Notes: generated from the sequence alone by a model not told the origin. 57,711 nucleotides of DNA from Richelia sinica FACHB-800 (GCF_014698825.1 NZ_JACJTT010000035.1:1-57711), one strand, 5' to 3'. Shown: positions 18,101-26,822, numbered from the stretch's first letter. Numbers and translations are program-made.

Positions 18101-18704
18101 GCATCCTCAAGTGATTTATGGATATTTCCCTTGCCAGTCTGAGGGGAATACTTTATTGATTTATTCACACGACAATGTAGAGACGTTCCATGGAACGTCT
18201 CTACAACCCGTAACAACTTTTGAATTTCCCCGTCAACGTTCAGGCAGAAGATATTGTATTTCTGATTTCTTTGCACCCAAGGAATCAGGAATAATTGATG
18301 TTTTTCCAATGCAAGCAGTAACTGTAGGGGAAGTAGCAACAGAATTTGCACAAAAGTTATTCGCTGATAATCAATACACCGATTATCTGTATTTTCATGG
18401 GATAGCTGTGCAGGTAGCAGAAGCTTTAGCAGAATGGACACATGCCAGAATTCGTCGAGAATTAGGTTTTAGTGATGCGGAACCTGATAATATTCGCGAT
18501 ATTTTGGCCCAGCGTTATCAAGGTTCTCGGTATAGTTTCGGCTATCCTGCTTGTCCAAATATCCAAGATCAGTTGAAGCAGTTGGAGTTGTTAGGCACTG
18601 ACAGAATTAAGATGTACATGGATGAAAGTGAACAACTTTATCCTGAACAGTCTACAACAGCGATTATTGCTTATCATCCTGTAGCCAAGTATTTCACCGC
18701 TTAA
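15153..18704 (+). CDS. metH: Cobalamin-dependent methionine synthase MetH
   Basis: Full-length MetH (1183 residues) transfers a methyl group from methyltetrahydrofolate to homocysteine through bound B12. Modules in order are as follows. The homocysteine domain spans 1-310, with zinc ligands Cys228, Cys294 and Cys295 in GLNC and GGCCGTRP. The pterin domain spans about 340-600 ([17 protein letters not shown]). The B12 cap spans about 640-735. The B12 domain follows, with His737 in [10 protein letters not shown] as the cobalt ligand. The AdoMet-activation domain spans about 890-1183 ([10 protein letters not shown]). Codons 1008-1018 contain a 30-base perfect palindrome that belongs to a repeat family found elsewhere in this window. 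It adds [10 protein letters not shown] to the activation domain without breaking the frame. Confidence 0.97.
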   Translation: MTHPFLERLHSPEFPVIVFDGAMGTNLQTQNLTAEDFGGPQYEGCNEYLVHTKPEAVAKVHRDFLAAGADVIETDTFGGTSIVLAEYDLQDQTYYLNKAAAELAKQVATEFSTPEKPRFVAGSIGPTTKLPTLGHIDFDTMKTAFAEQAEALFDGGVDLFIVETCQDVLQIKAALNGIEETFAKKGERRPLMVSVTMESMGTMLVGTEIAAVLTILAPYPIDILGLNCATGPDLMKPHIKYLAEHSPFVVSCIPNAGLPENVGGQAHYRLTPLELRMALMHFVEDLGVQVIGGCCGTRPAHIQQLAEIAKDLKPKVRQPSLEPAAASIYSTQPYEQDNSFLIVGERLNASGSKKCRELLNAEDWDGLVSMARSQVKEGAHILDVNVDYVGRDGVRDMHELVSRIVNNVTLPLMLDSTEWEKMEAGLKVAGGKCLLNSTNYEDGEPRFLKVLELAKNYGAGVVIGTIDEDGMARTADKKFEIAQRAYRQAVEYGIPPTEIFFDTLALPISTGIEEDRENGKATIESIRRIRQQLPGSHIILGVSNISFGLNPAARIVLNSMFLHEAMAAGMDAAIVSASKILPLAKIEPHHQEVCRKLIYDERKFEGDVCIYDPLGELTKLFEGVKAKRNTGIDENLPIEERLKRHIIDGERIGLEAQLAKALEQYPPLEIINTFLLDGMKVVGELFGSGQMQLPFVLQSAETMKAAVAYLEPFMEKSEAGDNAKGKVIIATVKGDVHDIGKNLVDIILSNNGYKVFNLGIKQPVENIIQAYEQYKPDCIAMSGLLVKSTAFMKENLQVFNEKGITVPVILGGAALTPKFVHEDCQNTYKGKVVYGKDAFSDLHFMDKLMPAKAADKWDDLQGFLDELEDAETSTNGQKQSADKIVKEKAAAEPREIDTRRSEAVDINIERPQPPFWGTKLLQPCDIPIEEILWHLDLQALIAGQWQFRKPKEQSKEEYQEFLAEKVYPILDNWKQRIIAENLLHPQVIYGYFPCQSEGNTLLIYSHDNVETFHGTSLQPVTTFEFPRQRSGRRYCISDFFAPKESGIIDVFPMQAVTVGEVATEFAQKLFADNQYTDYLYFHGIAVQVAEALAEWTHARIRRELGFSDAEPDNIRDILAQRYQGSRYSFGYPACPNIQDQLKQLELLGTDRIKMYMDESEQLYPEQSTTAIIAYHPVAKYFTA
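18176..18205 (+). repeat. Perfect 30-base palindrome inside metH
   Basis: Arms TGTAGAGACGTTCCA (18176-18190) and its exact reverse complement (18191-18205) meet without a spacer. The same TGTAGAGACGTTCC/GGAACGTCTCTACA core occurs at 49165-49211, with weaker relatives at 39884-39913 and 40050-40080. The length is a multiple of three and the reading frame of metH is open through it. This makes it a repeat element tolerated as protein sequence. Confidence 0.9.
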
Positions 18705-18713
18705 TAGAATAGC

Positions 18714-18734
18714 CCTCAGACTAGAAGTCTGAGG
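18714..18734 (+). terminator. Hairpin after metH
   Basis: CCTCAGACT (18714-18722) and AGTCTGAGG (18726-18734) form a perfect 9-base-pair stem with a 3-base loop, 10 bases after the metH stop. An A-rich run, not a T-run, follows. It could therefore be a processing or stability hairpin, or another dispersed repeat, rather than a classical terminator. Confidence 0.5.
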
Positions 18735-18753
18735 CTAGAAAAAAGTAACAACA

Positions 18754-18838
18754 AGTAGGTTGGGTTAAGCGACAGCGCAACCCAACAAAAGCATTGAAAT
18801 TGATAATGTTGGGTTTCCTTCCGTCAACCCAACCTACT
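18754..18838 (+). repeat. 85-base MITE-like inverted-repeat element
   Basis: Ends AGTAGGTTGGGTT (18754-18766) and AACCCAACCTACT (18826-18838) are perfect 13-base inverted repeats. Inside, GCAACCCAAC (18777-18786) and GTTGGGTTTCC (18808-18818) form a nested pair, so the whole folds into a long hairpin. The left 21 bases recur in inverse orientation at 22611-22631. This resembles the AGGTTGGGTT repeats common in cyanobacterial genomes. Confidence 0.8.
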
Positions 18839-18895
18839 CTACGGAAAGTTTTTGACTCTAACTGAATTGTAGCTCCGTAAGCACCAATTTTTTCC

Positions 18896-19735
18896 ATGAA
18901 AACTGATTCAATTTTTTATCGAATTTTTCAAACTCTACCTGCATCTTTTTTTGAACTGATTAATTTACCCGCTACAGAAGCAGATGTTTATGATTTTGCT
19001 TCTGTAGAACTGAAACAAACAGCATTTAGAATTGATGGTTTATTTCTCCCAATAAATAATCAACCACAAAGACCAATTTATTTTGTCGAGGTACAATTTC
19101 AGAAAGATGTAGATTTTTATGCTCGCTTTTTTTCGGAAATCTTTCTTTATCTACGTCTATATGCTTCTACACAACCTTGGCAAGCGGTAGTTTTATTTGC
19201 TAAACGTAGTATAGAACCAACAGAAATAGAACCCTATCGCTATTTGCTAGAAAGTCCTTTGGTAACTCGGTTATATCTGGATGAACCAGTTGATATTCAA
19301 GCATCTTTAGGATTAGGTATCATTAAGCTAGTGGTGGAGAATGAGAAAGAAGTCCCTACATTAGCAAGAAACTTGTTATCACAAGCCAGGTCAGATTTAC
19401 CGGATGCAAGATTACAAAAGAATTTGCTAGATTTAATCCAGACTATTGTTTCCTACAAATTACCCCGTCTCAGTCCCCAGGAGTTAGCAAGAATGTTTAG
19501 TATTAGTGATTTACGCAATACCAGATATTATCAAGAAGTCCGCTATGAAGAGGCTTTAAATTACACTACACGTCTACTTGAACGGCGCATAGGTGGAATT
19601 AGTCAGGATTTACAAGTGCAAATTAATAAACTTTCCGTGGAAGATTTAGAGAATTTAGGTTTAGCGTTGTTAGATTTTACAAGCGCTGCTGATTTGGTTA
19701 CTTGGTTAAATAATCAAGGTAGTTCCGATGCTTAA
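18896..19735 (+). CDS. Rpn-family / DUF2887 PD-(D/E)XK nuclease-like protein with C-terminal DUF4351
   Basis: This 279-residue protein is of the Rpn/DUF2887 family, related to recombination-promoting nucleases and often annotated as putative transposase. The start MKTDSIFYRIFQTLPASFFELI and the core FRIDGLFLP ... IYFVEVQFQKD supply the Asp and Glu-x-Gln of a PD-(D/E)XK-like site (residues about 45-70). The C-terminal about 55 residues (LLERRIGGISQDLQVQINKL) match DUF4351. Such genes are numerous in cyanobacteria and move readily. It lies between repeat elements and may be part of an accessory block. Confidence 0.85.
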   Translation: MKTDSIFYRIFQTLPASFFELINLPATEADVYDFASVELKQTAFRIDGLFLPINNQPQRPIYFVEVQFQKDVDFYARFFSEIFLYLRLYASTQPWQAVVLFAKRSIEPTEIEPYRYLLESPLVTRLYLDEPVDIQASLGLGIIKLVVENEKEVPTLARNLLSQARSDLPDARLQKNLLDLIQTIVSYKLPRLSPQELARMFSISDLRNTRYYQEVRYEEALNYTTRLLERRIGGISQDLQVQINKLSVEDLENLGLALLDFTSAADLVTWLNNQGSSDA

Positions 19736-19955
19736 ATGTTAGTGGAATGGTGGGTTAGCAAGAGTGTAACCAGCCCTTACTTGTGTTTTATTAAGAAGTA
19801 GGGTGTACTAGAGAAAGTTTAACGCACCGTTATACTTTTAATTTTCATGTCTGAATTCAGACAAGCCTTTTTAGCCTATTCTGAAGCTTATATATCCATA
19901 ATTGCTTTTTCTGGCGGGATTATGCCAAAATATACAGAAATGTTTCTGTATCATT

Positions 19956-21890
19956 ATGATTGGGGAAATACTGCAACGACGTTACAAAATTATCAAAGAG
20001 TTAGGAAATGGGGGATTTGGCAAAACATATTTAGCGGAATACCCCTGTGATTTACCTGTTACTCCCCAATATAACTGTGTAATTAAAGAACTTGTCAAAC
20101 CTCCAACACCAGACCTAGATACAGAACAAAGGTTTAAAAAAGAAGCCGCAGTATTATTCAAATTGGGAAAAAGCCATTCCCAAATTCCTGAACTATACGA
20201 CTTTTTTGAGGAAAATAGAAAATTTTATCTTGTTCAAGAATACATTGATGGGCAAGATTTAAGTTATGAAATAAATTCAGGTCAAAAATGGAGTGAAGCT
20301 GATGTAATTCAACTTTTGCAAGATATTTTGGAAGTGCTAGCTTTTGTCCATGAACAAAATGTTATTCATCGTGATCTCAAGCCATTAAATTTAATGCGCC
20401 GTTATTCTGATAATAAACTTGTCTTGATTGATTTTGGAGTAGTCAAGGAAATCAGCACTTTAGAAGTAAATGCAAAAGGGAAAATAAGCAGCACTATTCC
20501 CATTGGTACTCGTGGTTACATGCCAAATGAGCAGTTTCATGGACATCCTAAATTATGCAGTGATATTTATGCGCTGGGGATAACTGCAATTCAAGCCGTA
20601 ACGGGAAAATCACCGCAAGAATTACCAATAGACCCGAATACGCTAGAGGTTATTTGGAGAGAAAAAGCCGAAATAAGCGAATCATTGGCAGATATTTTAA
20701 CCAAGATGGTTAGATATCACTACAAAGAGAGATATACAGATGCTCATGAAGCATTGCAAGCTTTAAAACAGGCTGGGTTACCTTCAGAATCTCCTATTAT
20801 CTCGCTACACCCAATTAAAATTGGCGACAAGTATGGCTATATAGACCAGACAGGAAGAGTAGTCATTCAACCCCAGTTTGATGAGGCTTGGAATTTTTAT
20901 GAAGGTATGGCAATAGTTAAAATAGATAATAAATATGGTTTTTTTGATAAAAAAGGTGACTTAATAATACCACCTCAATTCGATGAGGCTTGGAATTTTT
21001 ATGAAGGTATGGCAAAGGTTAAGATTGGTGATAAATATGGTTTTTTTGATAAAAAAGGTGACTTAATAATACTACCTCAATTCGATGAGGCTTGGAATTT
21101 TTATGAAGGTATGGCAATAGTTAAAATAGATAATAAATATGGCTATATTAGCAAGAGTGGTAATTTAATTATACAACCTCATTTTGAGGAAGCTGATAAC
21201 TTTTCTGAAGGTCTAGCAAGTGTGAAGATAGACGAAAAATGGGGCTATATTGGCAAAAGTGGTAGGTTTGTTATCCCACCTCAATTTGATTGTGCTTGGG
21301 ACTTGTGCGAAGGTCTAGCAAGTGTGAAGATAGACGAAAAATGGGGCTATATTGGCAAAAGTGGACAGTTCGTTATATCACCTCAGTTTGAGGAATCTTG
21401 GGATTTTTGCGAAGGTTTAGCAAGAGTACAGATAAATAATAAATATGGTTATATTGATAAAACTGGGCGGCTTATTATACTACCTCAATTTTATTTTGCT
21501 ACTGATTTTTCCAAAGGTTTGGCAAGAGTAAAGATAGATAATAAATATGGTTATTTTGATAAAAATGGAAAGTTTATTATACCACCTCAATTTGAGGATT
21601 CCGATAATTTTTCCGAAGGTTTGGCAAGAGTAAAGATAGATAATAAATATGGTTATATTGATAAAAATGGAAAGTTTATCATACCACCTCAATTTGAGGA
21701 TTCCGATAACTTTTCTGGAGGTTTGGCAAGAGTAAAAATAGATAATAAATATGGTTATATTGATAAAAATGGAAAGTTTATCATACCACCTCAATTTGAT
21801 AATGTTTGCAAATTTTATAAAGGTTTAGCACGAGTCAAAATTGGTGAACAAGAACGATATATTGATAAGAAGGGAAGATTTATTTATTAG
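19956..21890 (+). CDS. Serine/threonine protein kinase with ten WG repeats
   Basis: Residues 1-285 (of 644) form a complete Hanks-type kinase: glycine loop LGNGGFGKTYLAEY, Lys in CVIKELV, catalytic HRDLKPLNLM, IDFGVVKE, and GTRGYMPNEQ in place of the APE motif, as in cyanobacterial PknB-like kinases. From about 290 to the end there are ten 34-residue WG (KWG) repeats and a partial eleventh, with consensus DNKYGYIDKNGKFIIPPQF. There is no membrane segment, so the protein is probably cytoplasmic with the repeats as a binding platform. The open frame runs up to a TTG at 19902. The ATG at 19956 (MIGEILQRRY) fits kinase relatives. Several repeats are almost identical at DNA level. Confidence 0.9.
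   Translation: MIGEILQRRYKIIKELGNGGFGKTYLAEYPCDLPVTPQYNCVIKELVKPPTPDLDTEQRFKKEAAVLFKLGKSHSQIPELYDFFEENRKFYLVQEYIDGQDLSYEINSGQKWSEADVIQLLQDILEVLAFVHEQNVIHRDLKPLNLMRRYSDNKLVLIDFGVVKEISTLEVNAKGKISSTIPIGTRGYMPNEQFHGHPKLCSDIYALGITAIQAVTGKSPQELPIDPNTLEVIWREKAEISESLADILTKMVRYHYKERYTDAHEALQALKQAGLPSESPIISLHPIKIGDKYGYIDQTGRVVIQPQFDEAWNFYEGMAIVKIDNKYGFFDKKGDLIIPPQFDEAWNFYEGMAKVKIGDKYGFFDKKGDLIILPQFDEAWNFYEGMAIVKIDNKYGYISKSGNLIIQPHFEEADNFSEGLASVKIDEKWGYIGKSGRFVIPPQFDCAWDLCEGLASVKIDEKWGYIGKSGQFVISPQFEESWDFCEGLARVQINNKYGYIDKTGRLIILPQFYFATDFSKGLARVKIDNKYGYFDKNGKFIIPPQFEDSDNFSEGLARVKIDNKYGYIDKNGKFIIPPQFEDSDNFSGGLARVKIDNKYGYIDKNGKFIIPPQFDNVCKFYKGLARVKIGEQERYIDKKGRFIY
20812..21885 (+). repeat. Tandem 102-base coding repeats (WG repeats)
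   Basis: Ten full 102-base units plus a partial one encode the WG domain of the kinase. Units 1-3 (about 20812-21125) share long identical stretches with one another, and so do units 8-10 (about 21530-21835). This points to recent unit duplication by slippage or unequal crossover. Confidence 0.85.
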
Positions 21891-21936
21891 TTAATAAATT
21901 AAAAATATTCTAGATTTTTGGCAGCATAATTTCAGG

Positions 21937-22500
21937 TTACTTTTTCCTTTGCAACCAACAAAACACTTCCTCAATTGTCAAAATTAAATTCATACCTGCT
22001 AACACCGTTAATCTATCTGTTTCAGTTAACAACTCAGGTAAATTATTCGGCTGATAAACTAAAATTGAATGCTCACTGGGGTCTATCAACCATCCAAGTT
22101 GAGTCCCATGTTTAATACAATGTAAAATATTACCAGTTACCTTAGTTTGGCTTTGGTTATGTGAAAGAATTTCAATTACCCAAGCTGGTGCAAAATTAAT
22201 CCCACTGCTAATAATATCACCACTTTCATCTAATGGAATTTGTGCGGTGGCAATTACCCCAACGTCAGGAACGATGGAACGATTTCCACAAGTACAGCGC
22301 AGTTCTGGAAATGCTTCATAATCACTTACTGGTGCGTCAATAGCTGCAACTAACCGTTTTTGTAATAAACTGTGTTTACCACCACCCATCGGTTTTTGAA
22401 TTGCTTCTCGGTTAATATATTCCCAAGCTGGTGACTCATCGATGTAGCCGAGTTTTAAGAACTCATTTAGGGAAGAGATGTTTGCAACTGTGGCTGTCAT
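21937..22500 (-). CDS. Uma2-family (DUF820) restriction-endonuclease-fold protein
   Basis: The protein (187 residues) belongs to the DUF820/Uma2 family, a PD-(D/E)XK nuclease fold present in dozens of copies in many cyanobacteria. Visible core: RSIVPDVGVIA supplies the active Asp, FAPAWVIEILSHNQSQ the Glu. A helix follows with the C-terminal GWLIDP and VYQP. Its biological role is unknown. It is convergent with the WG kinase. The N-terminal EFLKLGYIDESPAWEYI is also typical. Confidence 0.88.
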   Translation of the reverse strand: MTATVANISSLNEFLKLGYIDESPAWEYINREAIQKPMGGGKHSLLQKRLVAAIDAPVSDYEAFPELRCTCGNRSIVPDVGVIATAQIPLDESGDIISSGINFAPAWVIEILSHNQSQTKVTGNILHCIKHGTQLGWLIDPSEHSILVYQPNNLPELLTETDRLTVLAGMNLILTIEEVFCWLQRKK

Positions 22501-22823
22501 TTACTTGAAATTAGCAGTTAGCCTAGATTCTAGCATTATATGTTTTCTCAATTAGTGAGAAGTTGTGATAGTTAAAAATCTTCAATATCAATGCTTTTGC
22601 ATGGTTGTTTTGTCGCTTAACCCAACCTACTTTTTTACTAATTAATAAACAACATAACGATTTTTATCAACTCAGAAGTAAAAATTTTTTGTCTGTATAA
22701 TTATAAACGATTATTTTTTTACGGGCTGTAAATATTGCTGAATATTAAACAGCAATATTTTTACGCTGGCTTTTTGAAAATAGTTGATTCTGTACTAAAA
22801 AATCCAAGAATTGAGCAAAATAT
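22501..22823 (+). repeat. Gap with a partial copy of the AGGTTGGGTT element
   Basis: Bases 22611-22631 are the exact reverse complement of 18754-18774, the left end of the 85-base element after metH. No matching second arm is seen, so this is a solo end or remnant. The rest of this 323-base gap is AT-rich and I see no gene. No clear ribosome binding site precedes the ATG at 22824. Confidence 0.6.
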
Positions 22824-25415
22824 ATGGCTAACAATCTGATTTCCACCCATATCCCATCTGTTCACCAAATATTAAAAAATTACGCCAATTCTGATGAATT
22901 TTGGAACATTTTGGAAACAGCTTTCGGTTTTGGTTTCAATCATGAAACAGCTGAATATATACGTTATCAGTGGCAATCGAATAACTTTAACGATTTACCA
23001 AGCATTAAAGTTATCAGTAGTAATGTACTAGGTACAGCCAAAGGTGGCTATGCCACAATTAGCAATACGATTTATCTCTCTGATGCCTTTATTAAAAATG
23101 CCAATGCCAATGAAATTAAGGCTGTTCTCTTAGAAGAAATTGGTCATTATATAGATGCCAAAATCAATCGCAAAGATGCTAAAGGTGATGAAGGAGAATA
23201 TTTTTCTGCTTTAGTGCGGGGAGTGAATTTAAGCCCCAGCGATATAAACCGCATCCAGAAAGAAAATGACCATGCCACTATTAATCTTAATGGACAGAAT
23301 ATCGAAATAGAAGAGTCTGGAACGACACTCTATGAATTCACTCGCTTAGGGCCTATTTCCTTTGTCTCTCCTAACTCCTTCTCTTCTTACTCTTCCTTCG
23401 TTGATTTTTCAGAGGTTGACTACTACAGCTATCAAAATTCTGGCAGCAATCTTGTTTGGGTATATCAAAAAGGATCTAATTCTGTAGTTTATTCTTATAA
23501 CGGCACAACTACAACTCCTATAGCTAATAGTGCCTACTCACCTATTCAAGGCTACGACATTTCTGGCAGTACCATAGTTTATGCGAGGAAAGAAGGTAGT
23601 GATTATGAAATTTATCGTTATAGTGGTGGCACAACAACTAAGGTCACTAATAACACTATTAATGACTACGCACCTCAAATTTCTGGCAGTAATGTGGTTT
23701 GGTATGGATATGATGGTACAGATGTAGAAATTTTCCGCAATAATGGTACAACCACAACCCAACTGACAAGCAATACGACTGACGAATATGATCTAAAATT
23801 ATCAGGTAGTTATGCTGTTTGGGCTGGTTGGGATGGGAATGATTACGAAATTTATCTCAACAATGGTACGACCACAACTAAACTAACAAACAACACAACT
23901 GACGATTACAGTCCGGTTATTGATAACAATAAAATAGCCTGGTTTAACTGGACTGGTACAGCAGAAAATTTGTGGTTTTACAATGGGACAAACAATACTC
24001 AAATCACAACTAATCTTGAGGTATATAATCCACAAGTATCTGGAGATAAAGTTGCCTATGCCAGATATGACGGCACAAATTACTTTCTCAGACTTTACAA
24101 CCGCGTCACCAATACTACAACTAATCTCGGCAGTTCGTTAATTTCTGCCGATACATTTCAAATGAGTGGTAATTGGGTTGTTTGGGCTGAGAAGTTGGGA
24201 GAATTTTCAAGTTTTGGGGTGTTAAAACTCTACAATGGAACCTCAACAATTACTTTAAGCAATCGGATATCTAGTAGTGCTAGTTATAATCAGGACTTTG
24301 CAGTTGTAAATAATAAAGTTGTATGGGTTGCAGATGCCTCCAACGACGATGATTTTTACAATGATGCAGAATTATTTTTTTACGATGGCACAACAACTAC
24401 ACAAATTACCACAGATGCTCCTTTTCTTACACAGATAGGCATCACTGGTAATAATTTTGTTGGGGTAAGTAACAATGTTTTATATGTCGCTAAACCTTCG
24501 ACAAAGCTAGGTTTGAGTATCAACAATGTTACAGCGATAGAAGGTCAAACATCCCCTCAAAATGCGGTTTTAAGTGTGACTCTTTCTGCTGCTAGCACAA
24601 CCACTGTTACTGTCCAATATGCAACAGAAAGTTCGTTTTCCTTTGGAGCCGCAACAGAAGATGTTGACTACACCGCCACATCTGGTACGCTCACTTTTAA
24701 CCCAGGAGAAACTACAAAGATTATCACAGTTCCTATTTTAAATGATTTTTTTGCCGACCCTGATGAAATCTTTACTGTTAAACTTTCTAATCCTACGAAT
24801 GCTCTTTTAGTACCTGGACAAAACTTAGGAACTGTCAAAATAATCGATTCATCGCAATCTAATTTCACTCTGACAGGTACTGCTAACGATAATGGTACTG
24901 GTAACGAAGCCAACAATGTGATTACAGGTAATAGTGGCAGGAATGCTATTTATGGAAATGGTGGCAATGATACATTGAATGGTGGTACCGGCAATGATTT
25001 ATTAAATGGTGGGGTAGGTAATGATATCCTCATTGGTGGGGCTGGTAAAGATACCCTCATTGGCGGATCAGGAAATGACAGATTGAATTATAAAACTCTC
25101 ACTGATTCACTCCTGAGTAACTTTGACATCATTACAGACTTCAATGCTAATACAGGCAATGACCTACTCCTGGTCAGCACTGCTAGAGCAGGATTTTCCA
25201 ATGTGGGAACTGTTGCCACTCTCGATACTGCGGGAATTAGCACTAAATTAACCACTACAGCTTTTGCTGCTAATTTCGCTGCTCAATTTACCTTTGGTAC
25301 TCGGACTTTCATCGCTATTAATGATGCTACAGCCGGATTTAATAGTGCTGCTGATGCGATTATGGAGGTAACAGGATTTACTGGTACTTTTAACACAAGT
25401 GATTTTGTAGTTTAA
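22824..25415 (+). CDS. Large repeat protein: degenerate zincin-like N-terminus, beta-propeller, Calx-beta and RTX calcium-binding repeats
   Basis: This 863-residue, probably exported protein has no classical signal peptide. RTX proteins leave by type I secretion through C-terminal signals. Residues 1-170 contain LLEEIGHYIDAKIN (101-114), where a metalloprotease HExxH would be expected but the first His is Glu. About 190-540 are repeated blades of the form ISGSNVVWYGYDG ... TTTQLTSNTTDEY, a TolB/Kelch-like propeller. About 563-675 is a Calx-beta domain (VDYTATSGTLTFNPGET). About 710-756 carries RTX nonapeptides (GGTGNDLLNGGVGNDIL). The last 100 residues resemble the common cyanobacterial C-terminal domain. 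Role unknown: surface or extracellular calcium-dependent binding. Confidence 0.82.
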   Translation: MANNLISTHIPSVHQILKNYANSDEFWNILETAFGFGFNHETAEYIRYQWQSNNFNDLPSIKVISSNVLGTAKGGYATISNTIYLSDAFIKNANANEIKAVLLEEIGHYIDAKINRKDAKGDEGEYFSALVRGVNLSPSDINRIQKENDHATINLNGQNIEIEESGTTLYEFTRLGPISFVSPNSFSSYSSFVDFSEVDYYSYQNSGSNLVWVYQKGSNSVVYSYNGTTTTPIANSAYSPIQGYDISGSTIVYARKEGSDYEIYRYSGGTTTKVTNNTINDYAPQISGSNVVWYGYDGTDVEIFRNNGTTTTQLTSNTTDEYDLKLSGSYAVWAGWDGNDYEIYLNNGTTTTKLTNNTTDDYSPVIDNNKIAWFNWTGTAENLWFYNGTNNTQITTNLEVYNPQVSGDKVAYARYDGTNYFLRLYNRVTNTTTNLGSSLISADTFQMSGNWVVWAEKLGEFSSFGVLKLYNGTSTITLSNRISSSASYNQDFAVVNNKVVWVADASNDDDFYNDAELFFYDGTTTTQITTDAPFLTQIGITGNNFVGVSNNVLYVAKPSTKLGLSINNVTAIEGQTSPQNAVLSVTLSAASTTTVTVQYATESSFSFGAATEDVDYTATSGTLTFNPGETTKIITVPILNDFFADPDEIFTVKLSNPTNALLVPGQNLGTVKIIDSSQSNFTLTGTANDNGTGNEANNVITGNSGRNAIYGNGGNDTLNGGTGNDLLNGGVGNDILIGGAGKDTLIGGSGNDRLNYKTLTDSLLSNFDIITDFNANTGNDLLLVSTARAGFSNVGTVATLDTAGISTKLTTTAFAANFAAQFTFGTRTFIAINDATAGFNSAADAIMEVTGFTGTFNTSDFVV

Positions 25416-25453
25416 GGAAGTTAGCAAAAATCAATTACTAGAAAAAACTTTAC

Positions 25454-25490
25454 GGTGGGTTAGCAATGGTTTGACCCACCTTTATTTTAT
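25454..25490 (+). terminator. Hairpin with T-rich tail after the RTX gene
   Basis: GGTGGGT (25454-25460) and ACCCACC (25474-25480) make a 7-base-pair stem with a 13-base loop, followed by TTTATTTTAT. It lies 39 bases after the stop and looks like an intrinsic terminator, though GGTGGGTTAGC elements are also dispersed repeats in these genomes (a degenerate relative is near 19748). Confidence 0.55.
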
Positions 25491-25509
25491 GTGAATCTAT
25501 TACTCTCAT

Positions 25510-25588
25510 GACTTACGCATAGCCTACAAAAAATATGGGTTGGAGATTGCTTATCTGCGGTCGCAATGACGAAAACACGTTAATTTTG
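25510..25588 (+). repeat. Dispersed repeat, copy A (second copy at 39776-39862)
   Basis: The sequence starts GACTTACGCATAG and contains AATATGGGTTGGAGATT and CTGCGGTCGCAATGAC. The copy at 39776-39862 shares these blocks with scattered changes. Copy A has only one of the GACTTAC/GTAAGTC ends that bound copy B and seems truncated on the right. The rest of the 392-base gap (25416-25807) shows nothing else I can identify. Confidence 0.65.
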
Positions 25589-25807
25589 CTCTAATTGAAT
25601 TTTCATCATCAGATGCTGGATAAAGACTTGCCCCGTCATCATACAATTATCAAAACTGGATACCTTTGTCCCGCAAATTGAGTAAACTTGTATTGGCAGA
25701 GTGTTTGATACAGATTTACTGGGACTGCCAAGTCTAGATTTCGCTCCGGCTCTATAAGACTCAAATATTTTAGCTGACAGATATTTTTTAAATTTTTAAT
25801 TTTAATT

Positions 25808-26365
25808 ATGACTATCGTCAAACCAACTCAAAAACACTATCCCAAGGCAGAAATTAGCCGCAGAGGTATGGCCTTGGGTATTGATTTCTTGGGAGTATGG
25901 TTAGTTAGTTCTCTATTAGGTAGCGGCAATATCGGGATTCAATTTGCTCAAATTTTGGTTTTTATCGTTGCTTGGCTGATTTTGCGCGTCCTGGTGGTGT
26001 ACAACAATCAAGGGCAAAGCTTGGGACGCTGGGCTGTTGATTTAAAGATTTTAGAAGTGGAATCAGGGCAAATAGTTGGGAGAATTCCGGAATTACAGGC
26101 TTTATTGAAACGAGAATCCCTGATTTGTCTTGGCACTTTACTTTTTTCTATTTTTCTCGGCAATATAATTGCTAATCCCACTGCTATACTGCTAGTAATT
26201 CCTCTGGCAATTGACTGTGGAGCCGCCTTATCAGATACTCAGATGCGGCAGGCTTGGCACGATCGCCTGGCAAGGACTATCATAGTTTCGTCGCGACGTG
26301 GCTATTCGTTGGATTTAAAAGTTAAGCGAATAGTTGAAAAAATGTGGCGTGATATGAGAAAATAG
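25808..26365 (+). CDS. RDD-family membrane protein
   Basis: The protein (185 residues) belongs to the RDD family of small membrane proteins. Visible marks are SRRGMALGIDFLGVWLV (the Arg-Asp pair of the first helix), QGQSLGRWAVDLKIL and a final RQAWHDRLARTIIV. About four hydrophobic segments lie at 24-40, 46-66, 110-125 and 128-145. Transport function has been proposed for some members; none can be assigned here. It precedes rpmG by 43 bases on the same strand, an arrangement I recall from other cyanobacteria. Confidence 0.82.
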   Translation: MTIVKPTQKHYPKAEISRRGMALGIDFLGVWLVSSLLGSGNIGIQFAQILVFIVAWLILRVLVVYNNQGQSLGRWAVDLKILEVESGQIVGRIPELQALLKRESLICLGTLLFSIFLGNIIANPTAILLVIPLAIDCGAALSDTQMRQAWHDRLARTIIVSSRRGYSLDLKVKRIVEKMWRDMRK

Positions 26366-26408
26366 GCATTTGTGTTAATTCTCTCCAGGCTTTACTGTTT
26401 GTAAGATT

Positions 26409-26603
26409 ATGGCTAAGAGTAAAGGTGCCCGCATAATTGTGACACTAGAATGCACCGAGTGTCGCACTAATCCAGACAAGCGTTCCCCTGGTGTGTCTCG
26501 TTACACCAGCACCAAGAACCGTCGAAACACCACCAATCGTTTAGAACTGAAAAAGTTCTGCCCCCACTGCAATAAGCACACTGTTCACAAGGAAATCAAG
26601 TAA
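26409..26603 (+). CDS. rpmG: Large ribosomal subunit protein bL33
   Basis: This 64-residue L33 is of the cyanobacterial/plastid type. It carries a zinc-ribbon-like pair of CxxC motifs (CTEC and CPHC), so it is the C+ form. The sequence [18 protein letters not shown] is characteristic. It lies 3 bases before rpsR, the same rpl33-rps18 order as in chloroplast genomes, and the two are surely cotranscribed. Confidence 0.97.
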   Translation: MAKSKGARIIVTLECTECRTNPDKRSPGVSRYTSTKNRRNTTNRLELKKFCPHCNKHTVHKEIK

Positions 26604-26606
26604 AAG

Positions 26607-26822
26607 ATGAGCTATTACCGTCGTCGCCTGTCTCCTATTAAGCCCGGAGAACCTATAGATTATAAAGATGTAGATTTGCTGCGTAAGTTTATTACAGAAC
26701 GTGGTAAAATTTTACCTCGCAGAATCACTGGGTTAACTGCCAAACAACAACGGGATTTAACATTAGCGATTAAACGCGCTCGGATTGTGGCTCTATTGCC
26801 ATTTATTAATGCAGAAGGCTAA
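26607..26822 (+). CDS. rpsR: Small ribosomal subunit protein bS18
   Basis: The protein (71 residues) is ribosomal protein S18: [38 protein letters not shown], then [20 protein letters not shown] and ALLPFI. It follows rpmG by 3 bases. S18 binds the 30S platform with S6. Downstream CTTGGG (26843-26848) and CCCAAG (26859-26864) could form a weak hairpin, but no T-run follows. Confidence 0.97.
   Translation: MSYYRRRLSPIKPGEPIDYKDVDLLRKFITERGKILPRRITGLTAKQQRDLTLAIKRARIVALLPFINAEG

Noticed and set aside
21480-21794. Antisense 104-codon frame with repeated content
   Set aside because: Shadow of the WG repeats on the other strand.
20812-21885. Regularly spaced repeats considered as a CRISPR array
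   Set aside because: The 102-base units are coding WG repeats without unique spacers.
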